Source: CAZIMM01 sp964540415
Lineage (GTDB): Bacteria > Bacillota > Clostridia > Oscillospirales > Acutalibacteraceae
Length of the DNA stretch: 6,378 nucleotides
NCBI GenBank assembly: GCA_964540415.1
Contig: CAZIMM010000105.1
Location: forward strand, 1-6,378
Direction of reading: 5' to 3'
Both the position numbers and the translations under genes were made by a program. The notes beneath the pieces were generated by a model. It saw only the letters and a program-made list of their open reading frames with translations. It was not told where the DNA came from and did not search any database. Within the stretch, counting starts at the first letter, position 1; the number at the start of each line of letters is the position of its first letter. This document shows, piece after piece, positions 1 to 6,022 of this stretch.

Positions 1-2
1 AC

Positions 3-596
3 TATATGCTGCAGGACAGCGACGACAGCTTTTTCCGCGAGCTTGTTGAACACCATGTCAGCGGCCAGCTCAAGGTTGCTCCGGAGCACTGTTCCCCTGC
101 CGTGCTTGATGCCATGGGCAAGCCGCATATTGACGTTTACAGGCAATTTGCCAAGAAATATTTTGAGCTTTCTAAGGAGTGCGGCAAGGAGCAGTACCTT
201 GTTCCTTATCTTATGTCCTCCCATCCCGGCAGCACTTTGAAGGAAGCGGTTGAGCTTGCGCTGTTCCTGAAAAAAGAAAAAATCCGTCCCGAGCAGGTTC
301 AGGATTTTTATCCGACCCCCGGCACTGTTTCCACCTGTATGTTTTACACGGGTCTTGACCCGTACACGCTCAAAGAAGTGCCGGTTGTTCGCTCCTCACA
401 CGACAAGGCGCTGCAGCGCGCGTTACTTCAGTATTTTATTCCGGAAAACAGAAAGCTCGTAATTGAAGCGCTGCGGAAAGCGGGCAGGAGCGACCTTATC
501 GGCAGCTCCCCCAACTGCCTTGTTCGCGGTGACACATTTGTCAGAAAGGACAACAATGGGAAAACACAGAAGAAAACGAAAAACTATCATCATTGA
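3..596 (+). CDS. ygiQ: YgiQ-family radical SAM protein (UPF0313), C-terminal part
   Basis: The reading frame is open from the left edge, so the start and the radical SAM CxxxCxxC cluster motif lie outside the window; about 197 residues are visible. The segment HHVSGQLKVAPEH near visible residue 18 and the block DFYPTPGTVSTCMFYTGLDP near residue 101 are hallmarks of the YgiQ family, as is the tail SSHDKALQRALLQYF followed by SPNCLV. The family joins a 4Fe-4S/S-adenosylmethionine core to a family-specific C-terminal region; its substrate is, to my knowledge, not established. The methionine at base 6 lies inside the conserved domain and is not the start. The last 41 bases overlap the next gene, which points to translational coupling in one operon. 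The final residues are lysine-rich and poorly conserved, as expected where the overlap dictates sequence. Family call is firm, biochemical role unknown. Confidence 0.93.
   Translation, partial: YMLQDSDDSFFRELVEHHVSGQLKVAPEHCSPAVLDAMGKPHIDVYRQFAKKYFELSKECGKEQYLVPYLMSSHPGSTLKEAVELALFLKKEKIRPEQVQDFYPTPGTVSTCMFYTGLDPYTLKEVPVVRSSHDKALQRALLQYFIPENRKLVIEALRKAGRSDLIGSSPNCLVRGDTFVRKDNNGKTQKKTKNYHH
543..550 (+). promoter_or_regulatory. Ribosome binding site fixing the MBL-fold hydrolase start
   Basis: AGAAAGGA sits five bases before the ATG at 556, inside the end of the ygiQ frame. It favours this start over the in-frame ATG at 463, which would add 31 residues encoded wholly inside ygiQ and would bury the membrane anchor behind a non-signal-like stretch. 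Confidence 0.65.
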
Positions 597-1485
597 GGTC
601 ACTGTCGCCTGCTGTGTTCTGCTGCTTCTTTATATCGGCCAGCATAACAATGGCTTTTTGAATTTTGACAATCTTTATACTCTCGGCGGTCTTGCAGACG
701 GCAACCCGGAGGACTGTGAGCTGGCGGTGCATTTTATTGATGTCGGGCAGGGAGACAGCATCTTTATCGACTCTCCGGACGCAGATATACTCGTTGACTG
801 CGGTGAGCGCGACAAGGCGCAGGTTGTGCTCGATTATCTGACAAACCTCGGAGTGACTCACCTTGACCTTATTGTTGCAACGCACCCCCACACCGACCAC
901 ATCGGAGGAATGCCGGGTGTTCTCAACAGCATTGAAGCGGACGCTGTTCTGATGCCGATGCTTTCCGGTGATCTCGTGCCGACAACCTCAACCTATGAAA
1001 AGCTTCTCAGAACAATCAAGGAGAAAAAAATAAAAGCCATCCGCGCAAAAGCGGGGACTGTTTATACATACGGAGATTTGAATGTTACAGTCCTCGCTCC
1101 GGTATCCGAGGGGAAAGACCTGAACAATAATTCCGTTATGCTCCGCCTCGAATACAAGCGTTCATCCTTTCTGCTCACGGGTGATGCCGAAAAAAGCGAA
1201 GAGAACACAGTGCTCAAAACCGGCGCTGTTGTTGCGTCGGATGTCATCAAGCTCGGTCATCACGGCTCGTCAACTTCGTGCGACACTGATTTTATGAACG
1301 CAGTTGTGCCGCAATACGCTGTTATCAGCTGCGGTGTCGGAAATGATTACGGCCATCCGCATGAAGAAACGCTGGAATTCCTAGACAACAACAATATTAA
1401 ATGTTTCCGCACCGATATCGGAGGCACGATAGTTATCGGGACGGACGGTTACGGGGAGTATACTTTTAATGAATCTGACAGTTGA
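556..1485 (+). CDS. Membrane-anchored ComEC/Rec2-type MBL-fold hydrolase
   Basis: Predicted 309 residues. A basic N-terminus (MGKHRRKRK) and one hydrophobic segment (about 11-27) make a signal anchor or uncleaved signal peptide, so the enzyme domain should face outside. The metallo-beta-lactamase fold covers about 56-305: entry strand with DVGQGDS (62-68), metal motif HPHTDH (110-115), NNNSVMLRL (190-198), LLTGD with a metal-ligand Asp at 210, KLGHHGSS (232-239) and GHPH (266-269). This motif set is that of the C-terminal domain of ComEC, the DNA-uptake channel, but the ten-or-so transmembrane competence domain is absent, so it is a stand-alone ComEC-like hydrolase. Related enzymes act as nucleases or phosphodiesterases on nucleic acid; that activity is inferred here. 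The gene overlaps ygiQ by 41 bases and the DUF3006 gene by 17. All expected metal residues are visible, so it looks active. It is not evidence for competence. Confidence 0.9.
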   Translation: MGKHRRKRKTIIIEVTVACCVLLLLYIGQHNNGFLNFDNLYTLGGLADGNPEDCELAVHFIDVGQGDSIFIDSPDADILVDCGERDKAQVVLDYLTNLGVTHLDLIVATHPHTDHIGGMPGVLNSIEADAVLMPMLSGDLVPTTSTYEKLLRTIKEKKIKAIRAKAGTVYTYGDLNVTVLAPVSEGKDLNNNSVMLRLEYKRSSFLLTGDAEKSEENTVLKTGAVVASDVIKLGHHGSSTSCDTDFMNAVVPQYAVISCGVGNDYGHPHEETLEFLDNNNIKCFRTDIGGTIVIGTDGYGEYTFNESDS

Positions 1486-1687
1486 CAGAATTGACGGAGA
1501 CTTTGCCGTATGCGAAAATGATGATTGCGGAACAATCAATGTTCCGCTTGCCATGTTGCCGGAAGGTGTGCGTGAGGGCGACATTGTTGAATACACAGGC
1601 GGCGCGGCAAAAGTTGCAACAAATGAAACCGAAAAGCGCCGAGCGGAAATTGAAGCGCTTCAAAATGAAATATTCAGCGATGGATGA
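1469..1687 (+). CDS. DUF3006 domain protein
   Basis: 72 residues. It begins MNLTVDRIDGDFAVCE, typical of DUF3006, where VDRIEG(D/N)xAV is the conserved opening, followed by the P(L/x)xxLPEGVREGD block (about 26-38) that suggests a small beta barrel. The C-terminal part (about 52-69) is a charged helix rich in Glu and Lys. No signal peptide is seen, so it is probably cytoplasmic. The start at 1469 has GGGGAG at 1453-1458 ten bases upstream and lies inside the end of the MBL-hydrolase gene (17-base overlap), so the two are probably coupled. DUF3006 genes are often found directly after secreted ComEC-like MBL hydrolases in Firmicutes, which suggests a shared but unknown job. Its function is not known. 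Confidence 0.85.
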   Translation: MNLTVDRIDGDFAVCENDDCGTINVPLAMLPEGVREGDIVEYTGGAAKVATNETEKRRAEIEALQNEIFSDG

Positions 1688-1703
1688 ATGAAAAATAAAA
1701 TGA

Positions 1704-1744
1704 ACGGTACGGGCATAACGCCCGTACCGTCCTTGTTTTTTACT
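1704..1744. terminator. Bidirectional intrinsic terminator between convergent genes
   Basis: A perfect 11-base-pair stem, ACGGTACGGGC (1704-1714) and GCCCGTACCGT (1720-1730), closes a five-base loop. On the + strand it is followed by CCTTGTTTTTT, ending the ygiQ-MBL-DUF3006 operon 17 bases after its last stop. On the - strand it is followed by TCATTTTATTTTT, so it should also end the cysteine-rich peptide transcript, whose stop is at 1762. Confidence 0.9.
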
Positions 1745-1761
1745 TAAGTCCTGCAGAACAG

Positions 1762-1890
1762 TTAGCAGCCGCAGCCATTACCGCGATCATTCATGCAGCC
1801 ACAACCCATTCCGTTGTCGCCACAGCAGCACAGGAGAAGGATAAGAATGATTATCCAGGAGCTGCCGCCGCAATTACAATTGCATCCCAT
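1762..1890 (-). CDS. 42-residue cysteine-rich small membrane peptide
   Basis: I found this by translating the - strand from the ATG at 1890 to TAA at 1762-1764. The product opens MGCNCNCGGSSW, continues with a hydrophobic run IIILILLL (13-20) leading into CCC (21-23), then a Gly/Asn-rich tail ending NGCGC. Ten of 42 residues are cysteine (3, 5, 7, 21-23, 30, 32, 40, 42), clustered on both sides of one short membrane-spanning segment. A full-length AAAGGAGGT ribosome site precedes the start. Very small peptides of this layout occur in Ruminococcaceae-like genomes and, as I recall, are often labelled 'chorion class high-cysteine protein' purely on composition; that name says nothing about function. 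Metal binding, redox buffering or an envelope or spore role are all possible and none is shown. It lies 98 bases after the Ig-domain gene on the same strand and ends at a strong terminator. A chance frame is unlikely given the ribosome site, composition and neat fit between terminator and upstream gene. Confidence 0.75.
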   Translation of the reverse strand: MGCNCNCGGSSWIIILILLLCCCGDNGMGCGCMNDRGNGCGC

Positions 1891-1892
1891 AG

Positions 1893-1951
1893 TGTAACCT
1901 CCTTTCCTGCTTTCATCACCATAATATGGCTAAAGCGGAAAGGAGGTTACA
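1893..1951 (-). promoter_or_regulatory. Long inverted repeat that sequesters the ribosome site of the cysteine-rich gene
   Basis: Arms TGTAACCTCCTTTCC (1893-1907 on +) and its exact complement GGAAAGGAGGTTACA (1937-1951) give 15 perfect pairs. After a one-base bulge (1908) five more pairs follow (1909-1913 with 1932-1936), and CCAT/ATGG (1919-1922, 1926-1929) can close the top. In - strand RNA the second arm is the Shine-Dalgarno of the 42-residue peptide, so it would be paired with a CCTCCTT anti-sequence upstream. No T-run follows on the - strand, so it is not an ordinary terminator for the Ig gene. A very weak promoter-like pair lies inside (TTGTAA and TATTAT on -, spacer 20); transcripts starting there would lack the blocking arm. 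Confidence 0.6.
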
Positions 1952-1988
1952 AATCATTTATTTATTTTTGCGCTTAATCCGACTTTTG

Positions 1989-2913
1989 TCAGGCGGCGCT
2001 TCCGAGAAGTTGAGCAAGAACTCTGCCGATTGCCTTCATACCTTCCCAGATGATTGAGAAGAAGCCGGCAAGCTTGCTCCAGAAATCGTTGCGCTTGACA
2101 GTAACAACACAGGTGTCACTCTTTGTGGGATCCTCCACTGAGGTTGCCGTTATAATTGCCGTACCGGCGCTCACGCCGACAACAACACCGTTTGAAACGG
2201 TTGCAATCGAATTGTCGCTCGAAGTCCATGTCAACGCCGGGTTGGTTGCGTTGGACGGGTTGACACTGAATGCAAGTGTTTCACTGTTCTTTGCGTCAAT
2301 CGTTGTGTTTGCCTTTGCAATGTCAACACTGCTGACACGAATGACTGTGTCAACATTGACGGTGCAGTATGCAACATATGTCACAAGACCGCAAACATAT
2401 TTTGCAGTGATTGTTGCAGTTCCGCAGTTGACAGCGGACACCCTGCCGGTTGTCTCATTGACCGTGGCGACGCTGACATCGCTTGAGGAGAAGGTAACAG
2501 TGCCCATTGCGGGAACGGTTGTTGCCGAGAGAGAGGTTGCCGTCGGGCTGCCGTTCGGAGAGCAAACGGGGCAAATGAGACCGATGACCGATTTGTTGAG
2601 AGTTACGCTGCCATAGGTTACCTTAATGGGGATTTCGCACTTGGCGTTGATATACTTTGAGGAATCATTGACGCTCGCGCCGATTTTAAAGCGGCAAACC
2701 TCGGCAACAATTGTTGCTGTGCCGGGGGCAATAGCAGTTACAACTCCCGTGTCGGAAACCATAACAACTTTTTTGCCTGCTGCGTCCTTGACATACCAGC
2801 AGATGTTGAGCTCCGGAGATGATTTGACGGTTTCTCCGAGATTACGGCTCTGACCGGCATACATATTGACGGTTGTCGGTGTTGCGAACTTGGCGTTCAC
2901 CGCAAGATCAGCC
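1989..2913 (-). CDS. Secreted protein with three bacterial Ig-like (BIg_2-type) domains, C-terminal part
   Basis: The frame is open from the assembly gap to TGA at 1989. Counting from the GTG at 2900, which I do not think is the true start because ADLAV is encoded upstream of it up to the gap, about 303 residues show three Ig-like modules: about 1-95, 97-183 and 187-268. Each has the BIg_2 signature of a W or F core strand, SSD/SD, VATV, then G.V.....GTA.I.A (for example TWTSSDNSIATVSNGVV in the third). Such domains build stalks of extracellular and cell-surface proteins. The last about 33 residues (DFWSKLAGFFSIIWEGMKAI...) form a hydrophobic or amphipathic helix that could be a membrane or wall-attachment tail; no LPXTG or dockerin is seen. 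Nine cysteines are scattered through the Ig part, which is unusual for this fold. Almost certainly the C-terminal half of the protein beginning at 4222. Confidence 0.85.
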
Positions 2914-2923
2914 NNNNNNNNNN
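2914..2923. other. Assembly gap (10 Ns)
   Basis: Ten consecutive Ns. The - strand frames on the two sides do not line up across exactly ten bases (one base plus ten Ns remain between whole codons), so the length is probably a placeholder and the frame shift cannot be taken as biological. Confidence 0.98.
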
Positions 2924-3040
2924 CGCATTACGGCCCAGGCTGCAGATGTCCGTAAATTCACAAAGGTTGGCGACAATCTGGTCGTCATCTTGCAAAATGA
3001 CGAGCGCATCCTTGTCGAGAATTTCTTTGTGAAGGGCCCC
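2924..3040 (+). other. Possible foreign or chimeric fragment: BapA-type adhesin prefix domain
   Basis: Read on the + strand from 2924, about 37 residues include ADVRKFTKVGDNLVVIL and ENFFVKG. This pattern, (A/S)xVxxFxxxGDxLVxxLxxGxxxxIxNFF, is what I recognise from the N-terminal prefix domain of BapA/LapA-like type I secreted adhesins of Gram-negative bacteria. The - strand reading of the same bases (GALHKEILDKDALVIL...) stays open but resembles no part of a PPC or Ig protein. It abuts the N gap, and the PPC sequence stops making sense near 3040. I infer a misjoined read or contaminant at the contig end; a genuine linker on the - strand is the alternative. Confidence 0.4.
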
Positions 3041-4222
3041 AATGGTGAGGTCAGCCGCCTGCTTTATGCAGAAAGCATATTGACCGGTGCAGAACACGCC
3101 CTGAGCGCTGTTGCCGTTGACCTCAACATAATATGTGTTGCCGGCTTCAAATGTGAGAGTAGCAACAACCTGGGGAGATGCAGAGTTAATTGTTTTGCTG
3201 AACACCGGAGGATTGCCGATGCTGTTTTTGTAAACAAGGATTGTTGCATAATCGGCATCGGTTTCAAAGAGAACAGTCACAGTCTGAGTGGTGTTGACAT
3301 AAGCCTTGAAGTAATCTCCGACTTCACCGACGCCGACATGGCCGTAAATTCTTTCGCTCAGAGTGAATGTTGTTGCAGTGCCCTGCGTGTTGTTGCCCGA
3401 ACCTCCGGAAACCTTAACACTGTCGTCAAGGCTGAGGTCGAAGCTGTATGTGCCGGTGGTTCCGTTGGGCACTTCAATCTGGATATAGTATGTTCCGGTG
3501 GAAAGGTCAATTGAATACACTTCCGTTGTGATTGCCTTGCTTTTGAGAACAACGCGGGACTCATTAAGGATTGTCAGAGTGGCATTGTTGACATTAGCGT
3601 TCATGTCAATGACAACCTTGCCGCTGCGGATGCTCGTAAATTTGAAAACATCAATATTGTCGTTGAGGGCAAACTGACCGTTGACAGTTGTCTTCCAGGG
3701 AATGGACGTTGCCTGCGACGGGTCGTTGTTCGGCTCATAATATCTGATTTTGTTGCCGAAATAGTCAGTGTAGTTTTCCGTGGCGTTGCTCACGGTGGGG
3801 GTAAGGGTGTAGTTGCCGGCATTTGTACTGTCTTTCAAAACTATGTAGTACGTTCCGGCAGTCAGGTCAACAGATCCGTTGAGATAGCCGTATGCTCCGG
3901 AGAGTGTGCCGTTGCGGCTGAGCAGGACGGTTCCCGCAGCGTTGACAACACTTGCCGAAAGTGTCTGGCAATAGAAGTCAACAGAAACACTCAGCCTTGC
4001 CGCACGGTCAAGAACAATTGAATAATAGTCAACATCCGCAGCATCGGAAAGAGCGCCCGTGACTCTGTCTCCCGTGCTCACAACATTTGCTGCGGCGACG
4101 GTGTTGTTCGGTTCAACTTCGTTGACATTTGCCGCGCCGGCACAGAAAGTCAGAGCCGAAACAGATGTCAAAATCATGATTGCCGCGAGAATAAGGCTCA
4201 ACGCCTTGTTTTTTGCCTTCAT
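2924..4222 (-). CDS. Secreted PPC-domain protein, N-terminal part (3' end lost in gap)
   Basis: The ATG at 4222 has an AGGAGGA ribosome site ending eight bases upstream. The N-terminus (MKAKNK, then LSLILAAIMILTSVSALTF, then AGA-A near residue 31) is a standard signal peptide. Three PPC-like (bacterial pre-peptidase C-terminal type) beta-sandwich domains follow: about 35-141 (EPNNTVAAA, DVDYYSIVL, AGTYYIVL, GNYTL), about 161-266 (EPNNDPSQATSI, DVFKFT, TGTYYIQIE, GTYSFDL) and about 276-387 (GNNTQGTA, VGDYFKAYV, GNTYYVEV, GQYAFCI). PPC domains occur in secreted proteases and surface proteins and aid carbohydrate or cell-surface attachment; no peptidase catalytic domain is visible. Residues after about 392 to the gap may not belong (see the + strand fragment at 2924-3040). 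The natural continuation is the Ig-domain segment: the PPC end reads QAADLT and the far side of the gap begins ADLAVNAKF. The whole would be roughly 700 residues. Its promoter at 4255-4283 overlaps a palindrome, so it is probably regulated. Confidence 0.85.
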
Positions 4223-4241
4223 TTTTCTATTCCTCCTTTTA

Positions 4242-4267
4242 AATGTGCGTTAACATTATCGCACATT
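4242..4267. promoter_or_regulatory. Operator-like palindrome over the PPC gene promoter
   Basis: AATGTGCG (4242-4249) and CGCACATT (4260-4267) are perfect inverted half-sites of eight bases separated by ten. The -10 box of the leftward promoter occupies 4255-4260, inside the palindrome. One half-site would lie upstream of the transcription start, so an RNA hairpin is unlikely and a dimeric repressor site is the simpler reading. Confidence 0.55.
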
Positions 4268-4283
4268 GTCATAAAAATGTCAA
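4255..4283 (-). promoter_or_regulatory. Sigma-70-type promoter for the PPC/Ig gene
   Basis: On the - strand TTGACA (4278-4283) and GATAAT (4255-4260) are 17 bases apart, a near-consensus housekeeping promoter. Expected transcription start is near 4248, giving a short leader of about 25 bases that carries the AGGAGGA ribosome site. A-T-rich bases upstream (about 4284-4325) could act as an UP element. Confidence 0.75.
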
Positions 4284-4331
4284 TAAATTCTATTGTTTTT
4301 AAACAGTTCTGAAAAAATTTAACACTTATTG

Positions 4332-4360
4332 TTGACTTTTACCTATAATTGATATATCAT
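4332..4360 (+). promoter_or_regulatory. Sigma-70-type promoter for glpK
   Basis: TTGACT (4332-4337), a 17-base spacer and TATCAT (4355-4360) fit a housekeeping promoter pointing right, with a start near 4367. A perfect TATAAT lies at 4344-4349, but its only partner is TTAACA at 4319-4324 with a 19-base spacer, so it is the weaker alternative. Confidence 0.6.
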
Positions 4361-4366
4361 TACTTT

Positions 4367-4483
4367 ATACATCCGAATATCTAAGAGCTGTCTATGGAGA
4401 TTTGAGAATAGATGCGCTCCCGTTTTTCACAAATGCTGTCAACGGGTGTGGTCTGTTCTTTTTTAATTTGCAAGGAGGTTATT
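4367..4483 (+). other. glpK leader, untranslated
   Basis: About 117 bases between the predicted start and the glpK ATG, long for a simple leader. It holds two weak stems: TCTAT/ATAGA (4391-4395, 4408-4412) and CCCGTT/AACGGG (4419-4424, 4441-4446), the latter followed after some eleven bases by CTTTTTT (from 4458). This faintly recalls the terminator-like leaders of glp genes controlled by antitermination, but the stem is short and far from the T-run. I see no known riboswitch. Confidence 0.3.
4472..4479 (+). promoter_or_regulatory. Ribosome binding site fixing the glpK start
   Basis: AAGGAGGT lies four bases before the ATG at 4484. It decides against the in-frame ATG at 4412, which would add 24 residues unlike any glycerol kinase N-terminus. 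Confidence 0.85.
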
Positions 4484-5992
4484 ATGGCGAAGAAAAAGTA
4501 CATATTGGCTCTTGACCAGGGAACAACAAGCTCCAGGGCAATCGCGTTTGATCGCTCCGGAAAAATTGTCGCTAAGGCTCAGAAAGAATTTGACCAGATC
4601 TATCCCAACACAGGCTGGGTTGAGCATGACCCGATGGAGATTCTTTACAGCCAGTTTCAATCAATCACTTCAATTTTTTCGGACGGTAAGCTTTCTGCCG
4701 AGGAGATTGCCGCAATCGGCATCACCAACCAGCGCGAAACCACAATCCTTTGGGACAAAGCCACCGGAAAGCCCGTATACAATGCCATTGTCTGGCAGTG
4801 CAGACGCACTGCCGCCATGTGCGAGGAGCTGAAAGCGCGCGGACTTGAGAACTATGTCCGTGCACACACCGGTCTGCTCATCGATGCATATTTTTCGGCA
4901 ACAAAAATCAAGTGGATTCTCGAAAACGTTCCGCATGCAAAGGAACTTGCGGACGAGGGAAAGCTTCTGTTCGGCACTGTTGAAACCTGGCTTATCTGGA
5001 ATCTCACCGGCGGCAAAGCTCACGTCACAGACTATTCCAACGCCTCGCGCACAATGCTTTTTGATGTTGACAAGCTTTGCTGGGACAAATATCTCTGCGA
5101 CAGTCTGGGCATTCCGATGTCTATTCTTCCGAAAGCAGTTGAATCGAGCGCTGAATACGGCAAGGTCGCTGCGGGAATAATCGGATTGGAGAATCTTGAA
5201 GGTGTTCCGATTTGCGGTGCAATCGGAGACCAGCCGGCGGCACTTTTCGGCCAGGCTTGCTTCAAGCCCGGTCAGGCAAAAAACACCTACGGCACAGGCT
5301 GTTTTCTTCTTATGAACACAGGCGAAAAACGCGTCCGCTCAGAGCACAGCCTCGTTTCCGGTGTTGCATGGTGCATAAACGGAAAGGTTGAATATGCCAT
5401 TGAAGGCAGCGCGTTCAACGCGGGTTCGGTTATCAAGTGGCTGCGCGACGAGCTGCACCTCATTGACAGTGCTCGCCGCTGTGACGAGCTTGCGGAAAGC
5501 GTTCCGGACGCCAACGGGATTTATCTTGTTCCGGCATTCACCGGTTTGGGTGCGCCCTACTGGGATATGTACGCCCGCGGCTGTATTGTCGGTCTCACAA
5601 GAGGAGTGAACCGGGCGCACATTGCAAGAGCCGTGCTTGAGAGCATCACATATCAGATGACTGACCTGCTTGAAGCTATGACTCAGGATTCCGGAATTGA
5701 AATCAGCGAGCTGCGTGTTGACGGCGGTGCAAGCGTCAGCAACATCATGATGCAGATTCAGGCGGACATGGTCAGAACAAAGGTTGACCGTCCCAAGACG
5801 GTGGAAACAACCGCGCTGGGTGCCGCTTATCTTGCCGGGCTTGCCGTCGGCTTCTGGAAGGACATGGCTGAAATCGAAAGCAACCGCGAGGTTGACAAGG
5901 TTTTCTGGCCGATTATGGAGAAGGCACAGAGAGACACACTTTACAGCGGCTGGAAGCGCGCTGTCGAGCGTGCAATGCATTGGGAGCAATAA
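4484..5992 (+). CDS. glpK: Glycerol kinase
   Basis: 502 residues, the usual length. It phosphorylates glycerol with ATP to sn-glycerol 3-phosphate in the cytoplasm, trapping glycerol for glycolysis or lipid synthesis. FGGY-family landmarks are complete: YILALDQGTTSSRAI (6-20), the conserved GITNQRETT (79-87), W(Q)CRR substrate region (104-108), GTVETWLIWNLTGG (164-177), the GDQPAALFGQ loop with the presumed catalytic Asp at 249, YGTGCFLLMNTG (269-280), the TGLGAPYWD block (353-361), and the C-terminal nucleotide-site motif VDGGAS.SN...Q.QAD (412-428). In several Firmicutes the enzyme is activated by HPr phosphorylation of a histidine in a YHF(Y/F)G segment just before the GDQ loop; here that stretch reads YGKVAAGIIGLENLEGVP and has no histidine, so this control is probably missing. 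No glpF or glpD is visible beside it. Transcribed away from the PPC gene and followed at 30 bases by an Ldh_2-family gene, likely in one operon. Confidence 0.97.
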   Translation: MAKKKYILALDQGTTSSRAIAFDRSGKIVAKAQKEFDQIYPNTGWVEHDPMEILYSQFQSITSIFSDGKLSAEEIAAIGITNQRETTILWDKATGKPVYNAIVWQCRRTAAMCEELKARGLENYVRAHTGLLIDAYFSATKIKWILENVPHAKELADEGKLLFGTVETWLIWNLTGGKAHVTDYSNASRTMLFDVDKLCWDKYLCDSLGIPMSILPKAVESSAEYGKVAAGIIGLENLEGVPICGAIGDQPAALFGQACFKPGQAKNTYGTGCFLLMNTGEKRVRSEHSLVSGVAWCINGKVEYAIEGSAFNAGSVIKWLRDELHLIDSARRCDELAESVPDANGIYLVPAFTGLGAPYWDMYARGCIVGLTRGVNRAHIARAVLESITYQMTDLLEAMTQDSGIEISELRVDGGASVSNIMMQIQADMVRTKVDRPKTVETTALGAAYLAGLAVGFWKDMAEIESNREVDKVFWPIMEKAQRDTLYSGWKRAVERAMHWEQ

Positions 5993-6022
5993 TATAATAC
6001 AAATATAAAGGAGTCTGTTAAA

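Noticed and set aside
463..555. Upstream in-frame ATG extending the MBL hydrolase by 31 residues
   Set aside because: It lies inside ygiQ, lacks a ribosome site and would displace the N-terminal membrane anchor.
541..900. - strand frame opposite the MBL hydrolase N-terminus
   Set aside because: Shadow of a well-supported gene with catalytic motifs on the + strand.
1893..1972. Inverted repeat as an intrinsic terminator
   Set aside because: A T-rich run follows only on the + strand, where no gene leads into it. On the - strand, where it would be needed, the repeat is followed directly by the start codon region.
2050..2616. 188-residue + strand frame opposite the Ig domains
   Set aside because: Repetitive Val/Thr composition is what antisense reading of Ig repeats gives; no ribosome site.
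2873..3514. + strand frame running through the N gap and along the PPC gene
   Set aside because: As a whole it is the shadow of the - strand PPC gene and is stitched across Ns. Only the 2924-3040 part looks protein-like and is reported separately as a possible chimera.
4412..4483. Upstream in-frame ATG extending glpK by 24 residues
   Set aside because: No ribosome site there, while AAGGAGGT directly precedes the ATG at 4484, which gives the canonical N-terminus.
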